From Leptospira ainlahdjerensis (GTDB taxonomy: Bacteria > Spirochaetota > Leptospiria > Leptospirales > Leptospiraceae), in NCBI RefSeq assembly GCF_016919175.1, contig NZ_JAFFPU010000012.1:1-64000 (forward strand): a stretch of 64,000 bases of DNA. Direction: 5' to 3'. The position numbers and the translations under genes are program-made. Positions 1 to 6,455 of the stretch are shown piece by piece. Each line of letters starts with the position of its first letter. The stretch's first letter is position 1. The notes beneath the pieces are model-generated. The model did no database searches. It had not been told where the DNA came from and saw only the letters and a program-made list of their open reading frames with translations.

Positions 1-79
1 TTTTCAGAAATAGAAGTTCGCGACCCTTTCGCGCGCAGGCGCTCCGGGACGCGACGTCGTCAAGCTTCTGTCGTTAGCC
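1..79 (+). repeat. attC site 1, right half (left part cut by window start)
   Basis: This is the right-hand part of an integron-like attC site. The R' box GTTAGCC lies at 73-79, after a diverged L' region (around 62-70) and a GC-rich stem half. The R' sequence and its flank (up to about 94) are the inverse complement of the left flank of the next site at 945-951. Cassette circularisation predicts this. The L' box is less well conserved than in the downstream sites. Confidence 0.75.
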
Positions 80-161
80 GCAAGTTTTGGGCCCAATTCT
101 CACTAGTCTTTCAGCGAGCTTCCGTGCTCGCGCTTCATGGAATAAAATATAGAAAAAAGAA

Positions 162-190
162 TTGTTCCCAATGTGGTAACATTGTATATT
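162..190 (+). promoter_or_regulatory. Cassette 1 promoter, leaderless geometry
   Basis: The -35 is TTGTTC (162-167), the spacer is 17 bp, and the -10 is TATATT (185-190). The GTG start codon of the toxin gene begins at 198, 7 nt after the -10 box, so transcription would begin at or next to the start codon. The spacer holds an inverted repeat, CAATGT (169-174) and ACATTG (179-184), a plausible operator for the HigBA complex. No Shine-Dalgarno sequence precedes the GTG. Confidence 0.6.
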
Positions 191-197
191 TGTTCCT

Positions 198-497
198 GTG
201 AGGGTTATTTCCAGGAAGATTTTGAGAGATTTCTATGAAAATCCGAAATATTCCGATTCCAGAACGTCCATTGAAATCTGGTATAAAGATGCTTCGAAAT
301 CTATCTGGGCTTCGCCAAGTGTAATCAAAGAAAAGTATCGAAACGCGAGTATTTTAAAAGATAATAGGGTTGTCTTTAATATTCACGGAAACAAATACAG
401 ACTAATTGTAAAAATACATTATAACTTACAAACTGTCTTCATTCGCTTTATTGGGACACATGAGCAATATGATAAAATTAATGCAGAGGAAATTTAA
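198..497 (+). CDS. higB: HigB-family mRNA interferase toxin
   Basis: The 99-aa product matches the HigB family (HigB_toxin type). It has an N-terminal RKILRDF segment, the conserved ASILKDNRVVFNI core around residues 50-62, and a terminal FIRFIGTHEQYDKI motif. Family members are RelE-fold RNases that cleave mRNA on the ribosome. The start is GTG at 198, at the predicted transcription start and without a Shine-Dalgarno. Its stop codon abuts the start of the antitoxin gene at 498, giving the toxin-first order typical of hig operons. The pair is the cargo of the first complete cassette (74-1124). Confidence 0.9.
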   Translation: MRVISRKILRDFYENPKYSDSRTSIEIWYKDASKSIWASPSVIKEKYRNASILKDNRVVFNIHGNKYRLIVKIHYNLQTVFIRFIGTHEQYDKINAEEI

Positions 498-893
498 ATG
501 GAAATCAAACCGATAAAATCTGCTAAAGATCACGACTTAGCTCTTAAAGAAATTGAGAAGCTCTGGGATTCCAAGAAGAATACACCTGAGTATGATAAAT
601 TAGATATTTTAATCACTCTTGTGGATTCGTATGAGAATAAGCATTTCCCGATCGAGAGTCCGGATCCGATAGAAGCCATTAAATCAGTAATGGAAGAAAA
701 GAACTTAAAAAATGTAGATTTGGGAAACTGGATAGGTGGTCGGAGTAGGGCGACTGAGGTTCTTAGCAAGAAGAGAAAATTGACGTTAGAAATGATTAGG
801 AAGATCAATAAGAACTTAGGAATTCCTACAGAGATTTTGATAAAGGATTATAAAATCAAAGCCGGCGCTTCAAAAGCCAAAGTTAGAGCTTAG
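498..893 (+). CDS. higA: HigA-type antitoxin (HTH)
   Basis: The 131-aa protein has a C-terminal helix-turn-helix (about residues 62-115, with NVDLGNWIGGRSRATEVL as the recognition part) and an N-terminal segment with the EIEKLWDSKKNTPEYDKLDIL pattern seen in HigA partners of HigB_toxin proteins, which binds and neutralises the toxin. The ATG directly follows the toxin stop and is preceded by GAGGAAA, a good Shine-Dalgarno. The antitoxin therefore uses normal initiation while the toxin start looks leaderless. It probably represses the upstream promoter with HigB as co-repressor. Confidence 0.88.
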   Translation: MEIKPIKSAKDHDLALKEIEKLWDSKKNTPEYDKLDILITLVDSYENKHFPIESPDPIEAIKSVMEEKNLKNVDLGNWIGGRSRATEVLSKKRKLTLEMIRKINKNLGIPTEILIKDYKIKAGASKAKVRA

Positions 894-944
894 TAGAGGC
901 GCCATCCTTGGCTTAATCTTTTGCAATTTGGGCCCAAAACCAAC

Positions 945-1130
945 GGCTAACTTCGGCTTCTCGCTCCGTTCGTCACTCACGGTTCCCGCTCGGACTCACT
1001 TCGGGCTTCGCCACATTCGCTTTGCCGTTCGGCTTGTTATCGCTCGCTAAGGCTCGCTCAAGCCTCCGTCAATCCCACCGCGCACAAGCGCTTCGGGAGC
1101 GCAAACGTCGAGAAGCCTCTTTCGTTAGAC
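945..1130 (+). repeat. attC site 2
   Basis: The R'' box GGCTAAC is at 945-951, L'' GGCTTCTCG follows at 956-964, L' CGAGAAGCC is at about 1109-1117, and R' GTTAGAC is at 1124-1130. The arms between are GC-rich and imperfectly palindromic. R'' is the exact inverse complement of R' of site 1 (GTTAGCC), not of its own R'. The total length is 186 bp. Confidence 0.92.
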
Positions 1131-1182
1131 GCAAGGTCGCAAATCGCTTAGGAATAAAAGTATTTTAATTTAAATAAGCTTC

Positions 1183-1211
1183 TTGACTGTAATACTTATC
1201 TGTGATACATA
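1183..1211 (+). promoter_or_regulatory. Cassette 2 promoter
   Basis: The -35 is TTGACT (1183-1188), the spacer is 17 bp, and the -10 is TACATA (1206-1211, an imperfect match). The ATG of the antitoxin gene is at 1218, 6 nt after the -10, with no Shine-Dalgarno between, so the transcript is probably leaderless. Confidence 0.5.
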
Positions 1212-1217
1212 TTTAAT

Positions 1218-1478
1218 ATGATAAGTTTACGTTTACCACCGGAATTAGAAAGAAAATTAGATTCTTTTGCGAAATCTGAAGGTAAAAGCCGTTCAGAAAT
1301 AGTTAAAGATTCTATCTTGGAGTATATTAAGAATCATGGGAGTTTAAAAACTCCATTTGAATTAGGGGAGGATTTATTTGGAAAGCATTCATCCGGAGTT
1401 CCAGATTTAGCTCAAAATCGGAAAAAATATCTTCATCAATCAATTAAGGGAAAGAATGCAAAACGTCGCTCTAATTGA
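1218..1478 (+). CDS. Ribbon-helix-helix antitoxin (VapB/CopG type)
   Basis: The 86-aa protein has an N-terminal RHH fold: MISLRLPPELERKLDSFA is the beta strand plus first helix, and KSRSEIVKDSILEYI the second helix (about residues 23-38). The charged, flexible C-terminal tail would wrap the PIN toxin. It overlaps the toxin gene by 23 bp (1456-1478), indicating translational coupling. As an RHH protein it should dimerise and bind an operator in its own promoter. It lies in cassette 2 (1125-2062). Confidence 0.85.
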   Translation: MISLRLPPELERKLDSFAKSEGKSRSEIVKDSILEYIKNHGSLKTPFELGEDLFGKHSSGVPDLAQNRKKYLHQSIKGKNAKRRSN

Positions 1479-1872
1479 TTCCGGTCCGATTGTCGCTTTA
1501 TTTAATTCTAACGATAAATTTCACAAAACAACTTACAAATTTATTAAATCCTATAAAGGTTCGCTATTCTCGTCATGGCCAGTAGTTACGGAAGTTGTTT
1601 ATTTGCTTTCATTTTCGATAGAAGCTCAATCTGATTTCTTAGAATGGATTGAAAGAGGAAGCATACAAATTTTAGATATAAATTTAGAAGATCTTCGATA
1701 TATAAAAAATCGTATGAAAAAATATTCCGACTTACCTATGGATTTAGCTGATGCTTCTTTAATGTGTATTGCAGAAAGGGAAGGGATTGAACGGATTATT
1801 AGTATCGATTCTGACTTTTCTATTTACAAAACATTAAAAGGAAAGTTTTTACAAAACTTGTTAAAAGTATAA
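1456..1872 (+). CDS. vapC: PIN-domain toxin (VapC-like)
   Basis: The 138-aa PIN-domain ribonuclease has the expected acidic residues: D8 in ALIDSGPIV, E46 in VVTEVVYL, D96/D99 in PMDLADASL, and D118/D120 in ISIDSDF. The PMDLADASL form is characteristic of the COG2402-like branch of PIN toxins. It overlaps the end of its RHH antitoxin gene and has AAGGGA as Shine-Dalgarno inside that gene. VapC proteins cut tRNA or rRNA. The target here cannot be read from sequence. Confidence 0.88.
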   Translation: MQNVALIDSGPIVALFNSNDKFHKTTYKFIKSYKGSLFSSWPVVTEVVYLLSFSIEAQSDFLEWIERGSIQILDINLEDLRYIKNRMKKYSDLPMDLADASLMCIAEREGIERIISIDSDFSIYKTLKGKFLQNLLKV

Positions 1873-1884
1873 ACGCGACCCAGC

Positions 1885-2068
1885 GTCTAACTTCGGCTTC
1901 TCGCTTCATTCGTCACTCACGGTTCCCGCTCGGACTTACTACGGCCTCCGGCACATTGCTTTGTCACTTCGGTTCGCGAGCCGGCGCTAAGGCGCCTCGA
2001 ACCTCGTGTCAACCGCGTCGCGCACAAGCGCTTGCGGACGCAACGTTGAGAAGCCTCTTTCGTTAGTT
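1885..2068 (+). repeat. attC site 3
   Basis: R'' GTCTAAC is at 1885-1891, L'' GGCTTCTC at 1896-1903, L' GAGAAGCC near 2048-2055, and R' GTTAGTT at 2062-2068. R'' is the exact inverse complement of R' of site 2 (GTTAGAC). The match extends outwards: the 6 bases further out (GCGACC at the left flank) pair with GGTCGC after site 2. Confidence 0.93.
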
Positions 2069-2115
2069 GCCATAGCCCGGAAATTAATTTTCATATTAAC
2101 GCATTTAAAAAAATG

Positions 2116-2150
2116 CTGACAAGATTTTAATGGTATATACAATGTATATA
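2116..2150 (+). promoter_or_regulatory. mazEF promoter with overlapping palindromic operator
   Basis: The -35 is CTGACA (2116-2121), the spacer is 16 bp, and the -10 is TACAAT (2138-2143). The ATG of mazE is at 2150, 6 nt after the -10. A 17-bp palindrome with arms TATATACA and TGTATATA around a central A (2134-2150) covers the -10 box and reaches the first base of the start codon. It is a strong candidate operator for MazE or MazEF autoregulation. There is no Shine-Dalgarno. Confidence 0.65.
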
Positions 2151-2386
2151 TGGAATCAATTGTTCAAAAATGGGGTAATAGCTTAGGAATTAGAATTCCA
2201 AAAGCAATGGCGATTGAATTAGAAATAAATGACGGTAGCCACGTTGAATTGCAATATGAAGGCGATAAAATAGTTATTTATCCGATGCGAAAGGCATCTC
2301 TTGAAGAAAAGCTTTCAAAAATTACTAAACAAAATCTTCATTCTGAAATTTCAACAGGTAGCTCAGTAGGTAATGAAGCTTGGTAA
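2150..2386 (+). CDS. mazE: MazE-type (AbrB-fold) antitoxin
   Basis: The 78-aa protein has the MazE swapped-hairpin beta-barrel signature: VQKWGNSLGIRIPKAMA at residues 5-21, then an EINDGSHVEL turn and an IVIYPMRK strand. The disordered C-terminal part (from about residue 45) would block the MazF active site. The pair resembles the chpI/chpK locus described in Leptospira interrogans, from memory. It overlaps the toxin gene by 7 bp. It lies in cassette 3 (2063-2914). Confidence 0.93.
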   Translation: MESIVQKWGNSLGIRIPKAMAIELEINDGSHVELQYEGDKIVIYPMRKASLEEKLSKITKQNLHSEISTGSSVGNEAW

Positions 2387-2721
2387 AGAGTAGTAAGTAT
2401 ATTCCTGAAAAAGGAGATATTGTCTGGCTAAATTTTACTCCGCAAGCTGGCCATGAACAAATGGGTCGAAGACCAGCGCTTGTGTTATCGCCGAAAGAAT
2501 ATAATTCAAAAACTGGTTTGGCCATATTTTGTCCAATAACAAGTAAAGTAAAAGGATATCCTTTCGAAGTGGTTATTAAATCTAAAAAGCTAAACGGAGT
2601 AATTCTTTCCGATCAAATAAAGAACTTGGATTGGACTATTCGGGAAGTAGAGTATATAGAGTCGGTAAGTAAACCTTCTTTGAAAGAAGTTTTAGATAAT
2701 ATTAAACTATTAATATTTTGA
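2380..2721 (+). CDS. mazF: MazF-type mRNA interferase toxin
   Basis: The 113-aa protein has the MazF/PemK fold: GDIVWLNFTPQAGHEQMGRRPALVLSP at residues 12-38, the conserved FCPITSKVKGYPFEV block at about 50-64, and DQIKNLDWTIRE at about 78-89. The SH3-like barrel and the R/T/S residues expected for RNA cleavage are present. Initiation appears to be at TTG (2380), inside the end of mazE. The overlapping ATG at 2373 is in another frame and meets a stop quickly. It should be a sequence-specific endoribonuclease. Confidence 0.93.
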   Translation: MVKSSKYIPEKGDIVWLNFTPQAGHEQMGRRPALVLSPKEYNSKTGLAIFCPITSKVKGYPFEVVIKSKKLNGVILSDQIKNLDWTIREVEYIESVSKPSLKEVLDNIKLLIF

Positions 2722-2735
2722 TAACGGGCTACAGC

Positions 2736-2920
<185 letters not shown>

Positions 2921-2984
2921 GCAATTGCGGGGAAGACGCCACATCCATGTGGCGAGAAGTAGGGGCGAAAAGGATAAAATTAGG

Positions 2985-3013
2985 TTGACAAGCATACAAT
3001 CTTTGTATATTAT
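2985..3013 (+). promoter_or_regulatory. Cassette 4 promoter, near-consensus
   Basis: The -35 is TTGACA (2985-2990), the spacer is exactly 17 bp, and the -10 is TATTAT (3008-3013). The ATG is at 3021, 7 nt downstream, so the predicted start of transcription is the start codon. The inverted repeat ATACAA (2994-2999) and TTGTAT (3003-3008) fills the spacer and is a likely operator for the RHH antitoxin. Confidence 0.75.
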
Positions 3014-3020
3014 TTAGATT

Positions 3021-3266
3021 ATGAATCAGACTGTTAATATTTCCTTTGAAAAAGCACTTTTAAAAGAAATCGATAAAATTGCAAAGAGGGAACACAGGTC
3101 CAGGTCAGAATTGATTCGTGAAGCCGCTAGAACGTATATTGAGAAAAAAACTAGATGGCAAGCCATCTTTGACTTCACTTCAAAAGTTACTGATCGAAGT
3201 AATGTTTCTGAAAAGGATGTTTTTAATGAAATTAAATCCGTTAGAAATAAAAGAAATGCTTCTTAA
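3021..3266 (+). CDS. Ribbon-helix-helix antitoxin
   Basis: The 81-aa RHH protein starts with VNISFEKALLKEIDKIAKREHRS (strand plus helix), followed by RSELIREAARTYIEK as the second helix. The C-terminal half (about 45-81) is polar and should bind the PIN toxin. Its TAA overlaps the ATG of the toxin gene (TAATG, 3263-3268), a classical coupled arrangement. It lies in cassette 4 (2915-3897). Confidence 0.85.
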   Translation: MNQTVNISFEKALLKEIDKIAKREHRSRSELIREAARTYIEKKTRWQAIFDFTSKVTDRSNVSEKDVFNEIKSVRNKRNAS

Positions 3267-3685
3267 TGTTGAAGGTATTATTAGATACTAATATTTACAT
3301 CTCTGCTATTTTATTTAAAGGAAAACCAAGGCTTGTTTTCCAAGATTTAATTGATGAAGTTTTTACAGGATATATTTCGAAGGAAATATTAGCTGAGATT
3401 GAATCTACGCTCTCTAAACCAAAATTCAAACTTGATGATAATTTTATTCAGATTGTCTTATCTGAAATCAGAGATATTACTGCGCTTGTTAAAAATAAAC
3501 CTATTCAAGATTATTTAGAGTTAAGAGATAGAGATGATTATCACATTCTGGAGTCTGCTTTTGCAGCAAAAGTAGACTATTTAATCACTGGAGACAAAGA
3601 TTTATTAACTCTTCAGAAAATTAAGAACTTTAACATCATTACTCCAGATGAGTATTTAAGTATTAAAGAAAGAAACGAAACTTAA
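3266..3685 (+). CDS. PIN-family toxin (COG1569-like)
   Basis: The 139-aa protein has a PIN domain: D7 in VLLDTNIYISAIL, an acidic residue in ISKEILAEIEST (about residues 38-49), RDRDDYHILESA at about 87-98, and LITGDKDLL at about 107-115. This is the branch annotated as putative toxin-antitoxin system toxin component, PIN family, rather than the VapC branch in cassette 2, so the two cassettes are not duplicates. It should be a Mg-dependent RNase. The target is unknown. Confidence 0.86.
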   Translation: MLKVLLDTNIYISAILFKGKPRLVFQDLIDEVFTGYISKEILAEIESTLSKPKFKLDDNFIQIVLSEIRDITALVKNKPIQDYLELRDRDDYHILESAFAAKVDYLITGDKDLLTLQKIKNFNIITPDEYLSIKERNET

Positions 3686-3721
3686 TTCAGCGACATCCGT
3701 GTCGCGAAATCCCGCAACTAC

Positions 3722-3903
<182 letters not shown>

Positions 3904-3998
3904 GACATTTTGAGAACATTTCCCGGATTAAAGATCCCGACCGGGGAATCTTAGATTGATAAATTATAGCTAAAAGGCAACGTAAGGAATAATATCGA

Positions 3999-4027
3999 TT
4001 GACAATACTCTTGGCTTCCAGTAATAT
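3999..4027 (+). promoter_or_regulatory. Cassette 5 promoter
   Basis: The -35 is TTGACA (3999-4004), the spacer is 17 bp, and the -10 is TAATAT (4022-4027). The GTG start codon of the toxin gene is at 4033, only 5 nt after the -10. No Shine-Dalgarno is possible in this gap, so initiation is very likely leaderless. Confidence 0.72.
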
Positions 4028-4032
4028 TAATT

Positions 4033-4314
4033 GTGATTAGCTCTTTTAAATCCCAAGAAACAGAAAAAGTCTGGAATCAGGAATTTTCTAAGAAATTACC
4101 TAATCAAATTCAAAAGATTGCGTATCGAAAACTAGTAATGATAGCACGATCAAAGAGTATCGAGGATTTAAAGATTCCACCTTCGAATCATTTAGAAAAA
4201 CTGTCAGGTAACAGATTAGGTCAATATAGTATTAGAGTTAATGATCAATGGCGTATTTGCTTTAAATGGAAAGAATCAAATGCTTACGAAGTTGAAATAG
4301 TAGACTATCATTAG
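4033..4314 (+). CDS. higB: HigB-type (RelE superfamily, killer) toxin
   Basis: The 93-aa protein belongs to the plasmid-maintenance killer family (HigB-1/GraT). It begins ISSFKSQETEKVWN, has KLPNQIQKIAYRKL at about 20-33, LKIPPSNHLEKLSGNRLGQYSIRVNDQWRICF at about 46-78, and ends EVEIVDYH. It is a ribosome-dependent mRNase with a compact RelE fold. It is a different subfamily from the HigB of cassette 1. The start is GTG at 4033, directly behind the -10 box. Cassette 5 spans 3898-4822. Confidence 0.9.
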   Translation: MISSFKSQETEKVWNQEFSKKLPNQIQKIAYRKLVMIARSKSIEDLKIPPSNHLEKLSGNRLGQYSIRVNDQWRICFKWKESNAYEVEIVDYH

Positions 4315-4325
4315 GAGAATACTAT

Positions 4326-4628
4326 ATGAAAAAGATTTCAAATGTTCATCCAGGTGAAATATTAAACGAAGAGTTCTTACTTCCAATGAATATAACTGCC
4401 TATCGCTTAGCAAAGGAAACGAAAATAAATCCGACTCGAGTGAGTGAAATAATTCATGGGAAGAGGGGAATAACTGCTGATACTGCTTTGAGATTTTCAA
4501 AATTCTTTGGAAATTCAGTAGAGTTTTGGATGGGCATTCAAGACGAATTCGAAATTAGAGAAGAGCGCGATAAAATATCAGCTGAACTTAAAGAAATTAG
4601 AAATTATAAAGAGCTTATTAGCGCTTAG
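4326..4628 (+). CDS. higA: HigA-type antitoxin (VapI, XRE HTH)
   Basis: The 100-aa protein has the HigA/VapI signature: SNVHPGEILNEEFLLPMNIT at the N-terminus, an XRE helix-turn-helix (AYRLAKETKINPTRVSEIIHGKRGIT, about 25-50), then ALRFSKFFGNSVEFWMGIQ. It is preceded by TAGGAGAA, a good Shine-Dalgarno, 11 bp after the toxin stop. It should neutralise the toxin and repress the cassette promoter. Confidence 0.92.
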   Translation: MKKISNVHPGEILNEEFLLPMNITAYRLAKETKINPTRVSEIIHGKRGITADTALRFSKFFGNSVEFWMGIQDEFEIREERDKISAELKEIRNYKELISA

Positions 4629-4643
4629 ATATCTCAAAACGTC

Positions 4644-4828
4644 GTCTAACGTCGACTTCTCGCTTCGTTCGTCACTCGCGGTTCCCGCTCGGACTCACTC
4701 CGGGCTTCGCCACATTCGCTTTGACGTTCGGCTTGCGAGACGGCGCTAAGGTCGCTCGAACTTCGTCCCAACCGCGTCGCGCACAAGCGCTTGCGGGCGC
4801 GAACGTCGAGAAGTCTCTTTCGTTAGCC
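4644..4828 (+). repeat. attC site 6
   Basis: R'' GTCTAAC is at 4644-4650, L'' ACTTCTCG at 4655-4662, L' CGAGAAGT at 4807-4814, and R' GTTAGCC at 4822-4828. L'' and L' have changed together (GGCTTCTCG/CGAGAAGCC elsewhere, GACTTCTCG/CGAGAAGTC here), a compensatory change supporting a folded stem. R'' exactly matches the inverse complement of site 5 R', and the outer 10 bases match with one difference. Confidence 0.93.
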
Positions 4829-4884
4829 GAAATGTGGCTTCCTTTTGCATTCGAAATCGGACTGAAAATGTCACTAAAAATTAG

Positions 4885-4912
4885 TTGCAATTCTGAGAAT
4901 TTACTTTAAAAT
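4885..4912 (+). promoter_or_regulatory. Cassette 6 promoter
   Basis: The -35 is TTGCAA (4885-4890), the spacer is 16 bp, and the -10 is TAAAAT (4907-4912). The GTG of hicA is at 4919, 6 nt after the -10, which again fits leaderless initiation. Confidence 0.6.
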
Positions 4913-4918
4913 AGGATT

Positions 4919-5179
4919 GTGTCGAAGGGCGAAAAGTTAGTAGAAAGATTCAAAGGAAAACCAAGGGATTTCTCTTACGATGAGCTTAGAAAACTACTCT
5001 CTATCTATGGATATAATGAAAACAATTCCGGCAAATCCTCTGGTTCAAGAGTCGCTTGGATTCATTCAGAAACCAAACATATAATAAGACTTCATAAACC
5101 TCATCCTAAAAATATTTTGAAGTCGTACCAGATAAATCAAATATTAGACGAATTAAAATCGGAGGGCTATATAAAATGA
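4919..5179 (+). CDS. hicA: HicA-type mRNA interferase toxin
   Basis: The 86-aa dsRBD-fold HicA protein has FSYDELRKLLSIYGY at about 18-32, SGSRVAWIH at about 40-49, a HIIRLHKPHPKN block, and the C-terminal helix INQILDELKSEGYI. In classical HicA the catalytic histidine sits in a GSH motif. Here that position reads GSR, and histidines occur downstream in RLHKPHP, as I recall for a Bacteroidetes-type subgroup. The GTG start at 4919 follows the -10 box directly. It overlaps hicB by 4 bp. Cassette 6 spans 4823-5699. Confidence 0.88.
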   Translation: MSKGEKLVERFKGKPRDFSYDELRKLLSIYGYNENNSGKSSGSRVAWIHSETKHIIRLHKPHPKNILKSYQINQILDELKSEGYIK

Positions 5180-5532
5180 AAGATATTATCGAATATAACG
5201 GCTTCTTAGGCTCTGTTCATTTTGATGCAGATGATGAAATATTTTTTGGAAGAATAGAAGGAATTGAAGATTTAGTTTCCTTTGAAGGTGAATCAGTTAA
5301 ACAATTAAAGAAGGCATTTCAAGAATCAGTAGATGATTATTTAATTTTATGTCAAAAAGCTAAAAAAAGTCCAGAGAAATCTTTTAAAGGTTCATTTAAT
5401 GTTCGCATACCGACAGAGCTTCATAGACGCGTCTATAGAAAATCTTTGAGAGAAGGTATCTCTTTGAATCAATTAGTTCAGAGAGCTTTAGAAAAAGAAA
5501 TTACTGATCTCAAAACGCCACACTTCGGCTAA
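5176..5532 (+). CDS. hicB: HicB-type antitoxin with DNA-binding C-terminus
   Basis: The 118-aa protein has a partial RNase H-like HicB domain: YNGFLGSVHFDADDEIFFGRI, then GIEDLVSFEGESVKQLKKAF, then ESVDDYL (about 7-55). A C-terminal RHH or HicB-type DNA-binding segment follows: FNVRIPTELHRRVYRKS, then GISLNQLVQRALEKEI (about 75-112). GGAGG at 5161-5165 serves as Shine-Dalgarno inside hicA. The TAA stop (5530-5532) is formed by the R'' box of attC site 7, so the coding region runs into the recombination site. Confidence 0.92.
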   Translation: MKDIIEYNGFLGSVHFDADDEIFFGRIEGIEDLVSFEGESVKQLKKAFQESVDDYLILCQKAKKSPEKSFKGSFNVRIPTELHRRVYRKSLREGISLNQLVQRALEKEITDLKTPHFG

Positions 5533-5705
5533 CTTCGGCTTCTCGCTGCGTTCGCGACTCACGGTTCCCGCTCACTCCGGGCTAAAGCCTCATTGCTTTG
5601 TCACTTCGGTTCGCGAGACGGCGCTAAGGCGCCTCGAACCTCGTGCAAACCGCGTCGCGCACAAGCGCTTGCGGACGCAACGTCGAGAAGTCTCTTTCGT
5701 TAGGC
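5527..5705 (+). repeat. attC site 7
   Basis: R'' GGCTAAC is at 5527-5533, L'' GGCTTCTCG at 5538-5546, L' CGAGAAGT at 5684-5691, and R' GTTAGGC at 5699-5705. R'' exactly matches the inverse complement of site 6 R' (GTTAGCC). The flank GCCACACTTC pairs with GAAATGTGGC after site 6 with one difference. At 179 bp it is the shortest complete site. Confidence 0.93.
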
Positions 5706-5778
5706 GACAGTGGCGGATATCAAATCTTTTATACGGCAATCTTTAAAGTAAATCAATTGGGACACCGAAAATAAAGAC

Positions 5779-5807
5779 TTTACATATATATAGTATCATT
5801 ATTAATT
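5779..5807 (+). promoter_or_regulatory. Cassette 7 promoter (weak match)
   Basis: The -35 is TTTACA (5779-5784), the spacer is 17 bp, and the -10 is TTAATT (5802-5807), only a fair match. The GTG of brnT lies 6 nt downstream at 5814, the same geometry as in the other cassettes. The spacer is a run of alternating AT (ACATATATATAGTAT) that may hold the antitoxin operator. Confidence 0.45.
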
Positions 5808-5813
5808 ATTTAA

Positions 5814-6104
5814 GTGCGTTTTGAATGGGATATCGAAAAAGAAAGAATAAATATTCAAAAACATGGCCTCTCATTTGGAGAAGCCTCATTGGTTTTTGCG
5901 GACCCAAGAACTATTTACATTTCTGATCCAGATCATTCCATTGGCGAAGTCAGAGAAATTGCACTTGGCACGATTGAAAATATTACTATTGCAGTTGTAA
6001 TTTTTGTTGATCGAACGCAAAATGATGGAGAAATAATAAGGATTATATCAGCGAGACCGGCTTCGACTTCAGAGAAAGCTCAATACTACTCAACTGATAT
6101 TTAA
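5814..6104 (+). CDS. brnT: BrnT-family toxin (DUF497)
   Basis: The 96-aa protein has the DUF497/BrnT signature: RFEWDIEKERINIQKHGLSF at the N-terminus, EASLVFADPRTIYISDPDHS, GEVREIALGTI, then IRIISARPASTSEKAQYY at the C-terminus. BrnT is a RelE-fold RNase. The toxin-first order with BrnA behind is normal for this family. GTG start at 5814. It is the cargo of the last recognisable cassette (from 5700). Confidence 0.93.
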   Translation: MRFEWDIEKERINIQKHGLSFGEASLVFADPRTIYISDPDHSIGEVREIALGTIENITIAVVIFVDRTQNDGEIIRIISARPASTSEKAQYYSTDI

Positions 6105-6108
6105 AGAT

Positions 6109-6309
6109 ATGAGAGAAGAATACGATTTTTCAAAAGGGAAGCGCGGTGTTTATTCACGAGACTTAAAAGATCTCCATTTTCCTGTATACCTCGATCCTCA
6201 ATTGGAAGAATATTATAAAAAAATAGCTCTTAAAAAGAATAAAGATCTTAGCACGATTATTAATACAATTTTGCAAAAAGAAATGGAATTACACGATTCC
6301 TTAATCTAA
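6109..6309 (+). CDS. brnA: BrnA-like antitoxin
   Basis: The 66-aa protein has a short N-terminal toxin-binding part (EEYDFSKGKRG, typical of BrnA partners) and a C-terminal RHH-like segment: HFPVYLDPQLEEYYKKIALKKNKDLSTIINTIL, read in pieces as strand, helix 1 (EEYYKKIALKK) and helix 2 (LSTIINTILQKEM). It starts 4 nt after the brnT stop. No strong Shine-Dalgarno is visible, so translation may depend on coupling. Confidence 0.82.
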   Translation: MREEYDFSKGKRGVYSRDLKDLHFPVYLDPQLEEYYKKIALKKNKDLSTIINTILQKEMELHDSLI

Positions 6310-6329
6310 TTTTTTAAAACGCCACCATC

Positions 6330-6350
6330 GTCTAACTTCGATTATTTTTT
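6330..6350 (+). repeat. Truncated attC site 8 (left end only)
   Basis: R'' GTCTAAC (6330-6336) is followed by TTCG as in the other sites. The sequence then leaves the attC consensus and becomes a short AT-rich hairpin, CTTCGA...TCGAAG (6336-6355). The flank CGCCACCAT before R'' pairs with the start of cassette 7 (GTTAGGCGACAGTGGCG) with a few mismatches, so the left end is genuine. L'' and the whole right half are missing. Confidence 0.6.
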
Positions 6351-6455
6351 CGAAGGGAATTTTGTAAGAATTAATTTGGTTTACTTACCAAAAGCATACG
6401 GCAACCTGAAAATAAGATTTGACGATGTATACAAATTAAACACTTTACGCGTATT

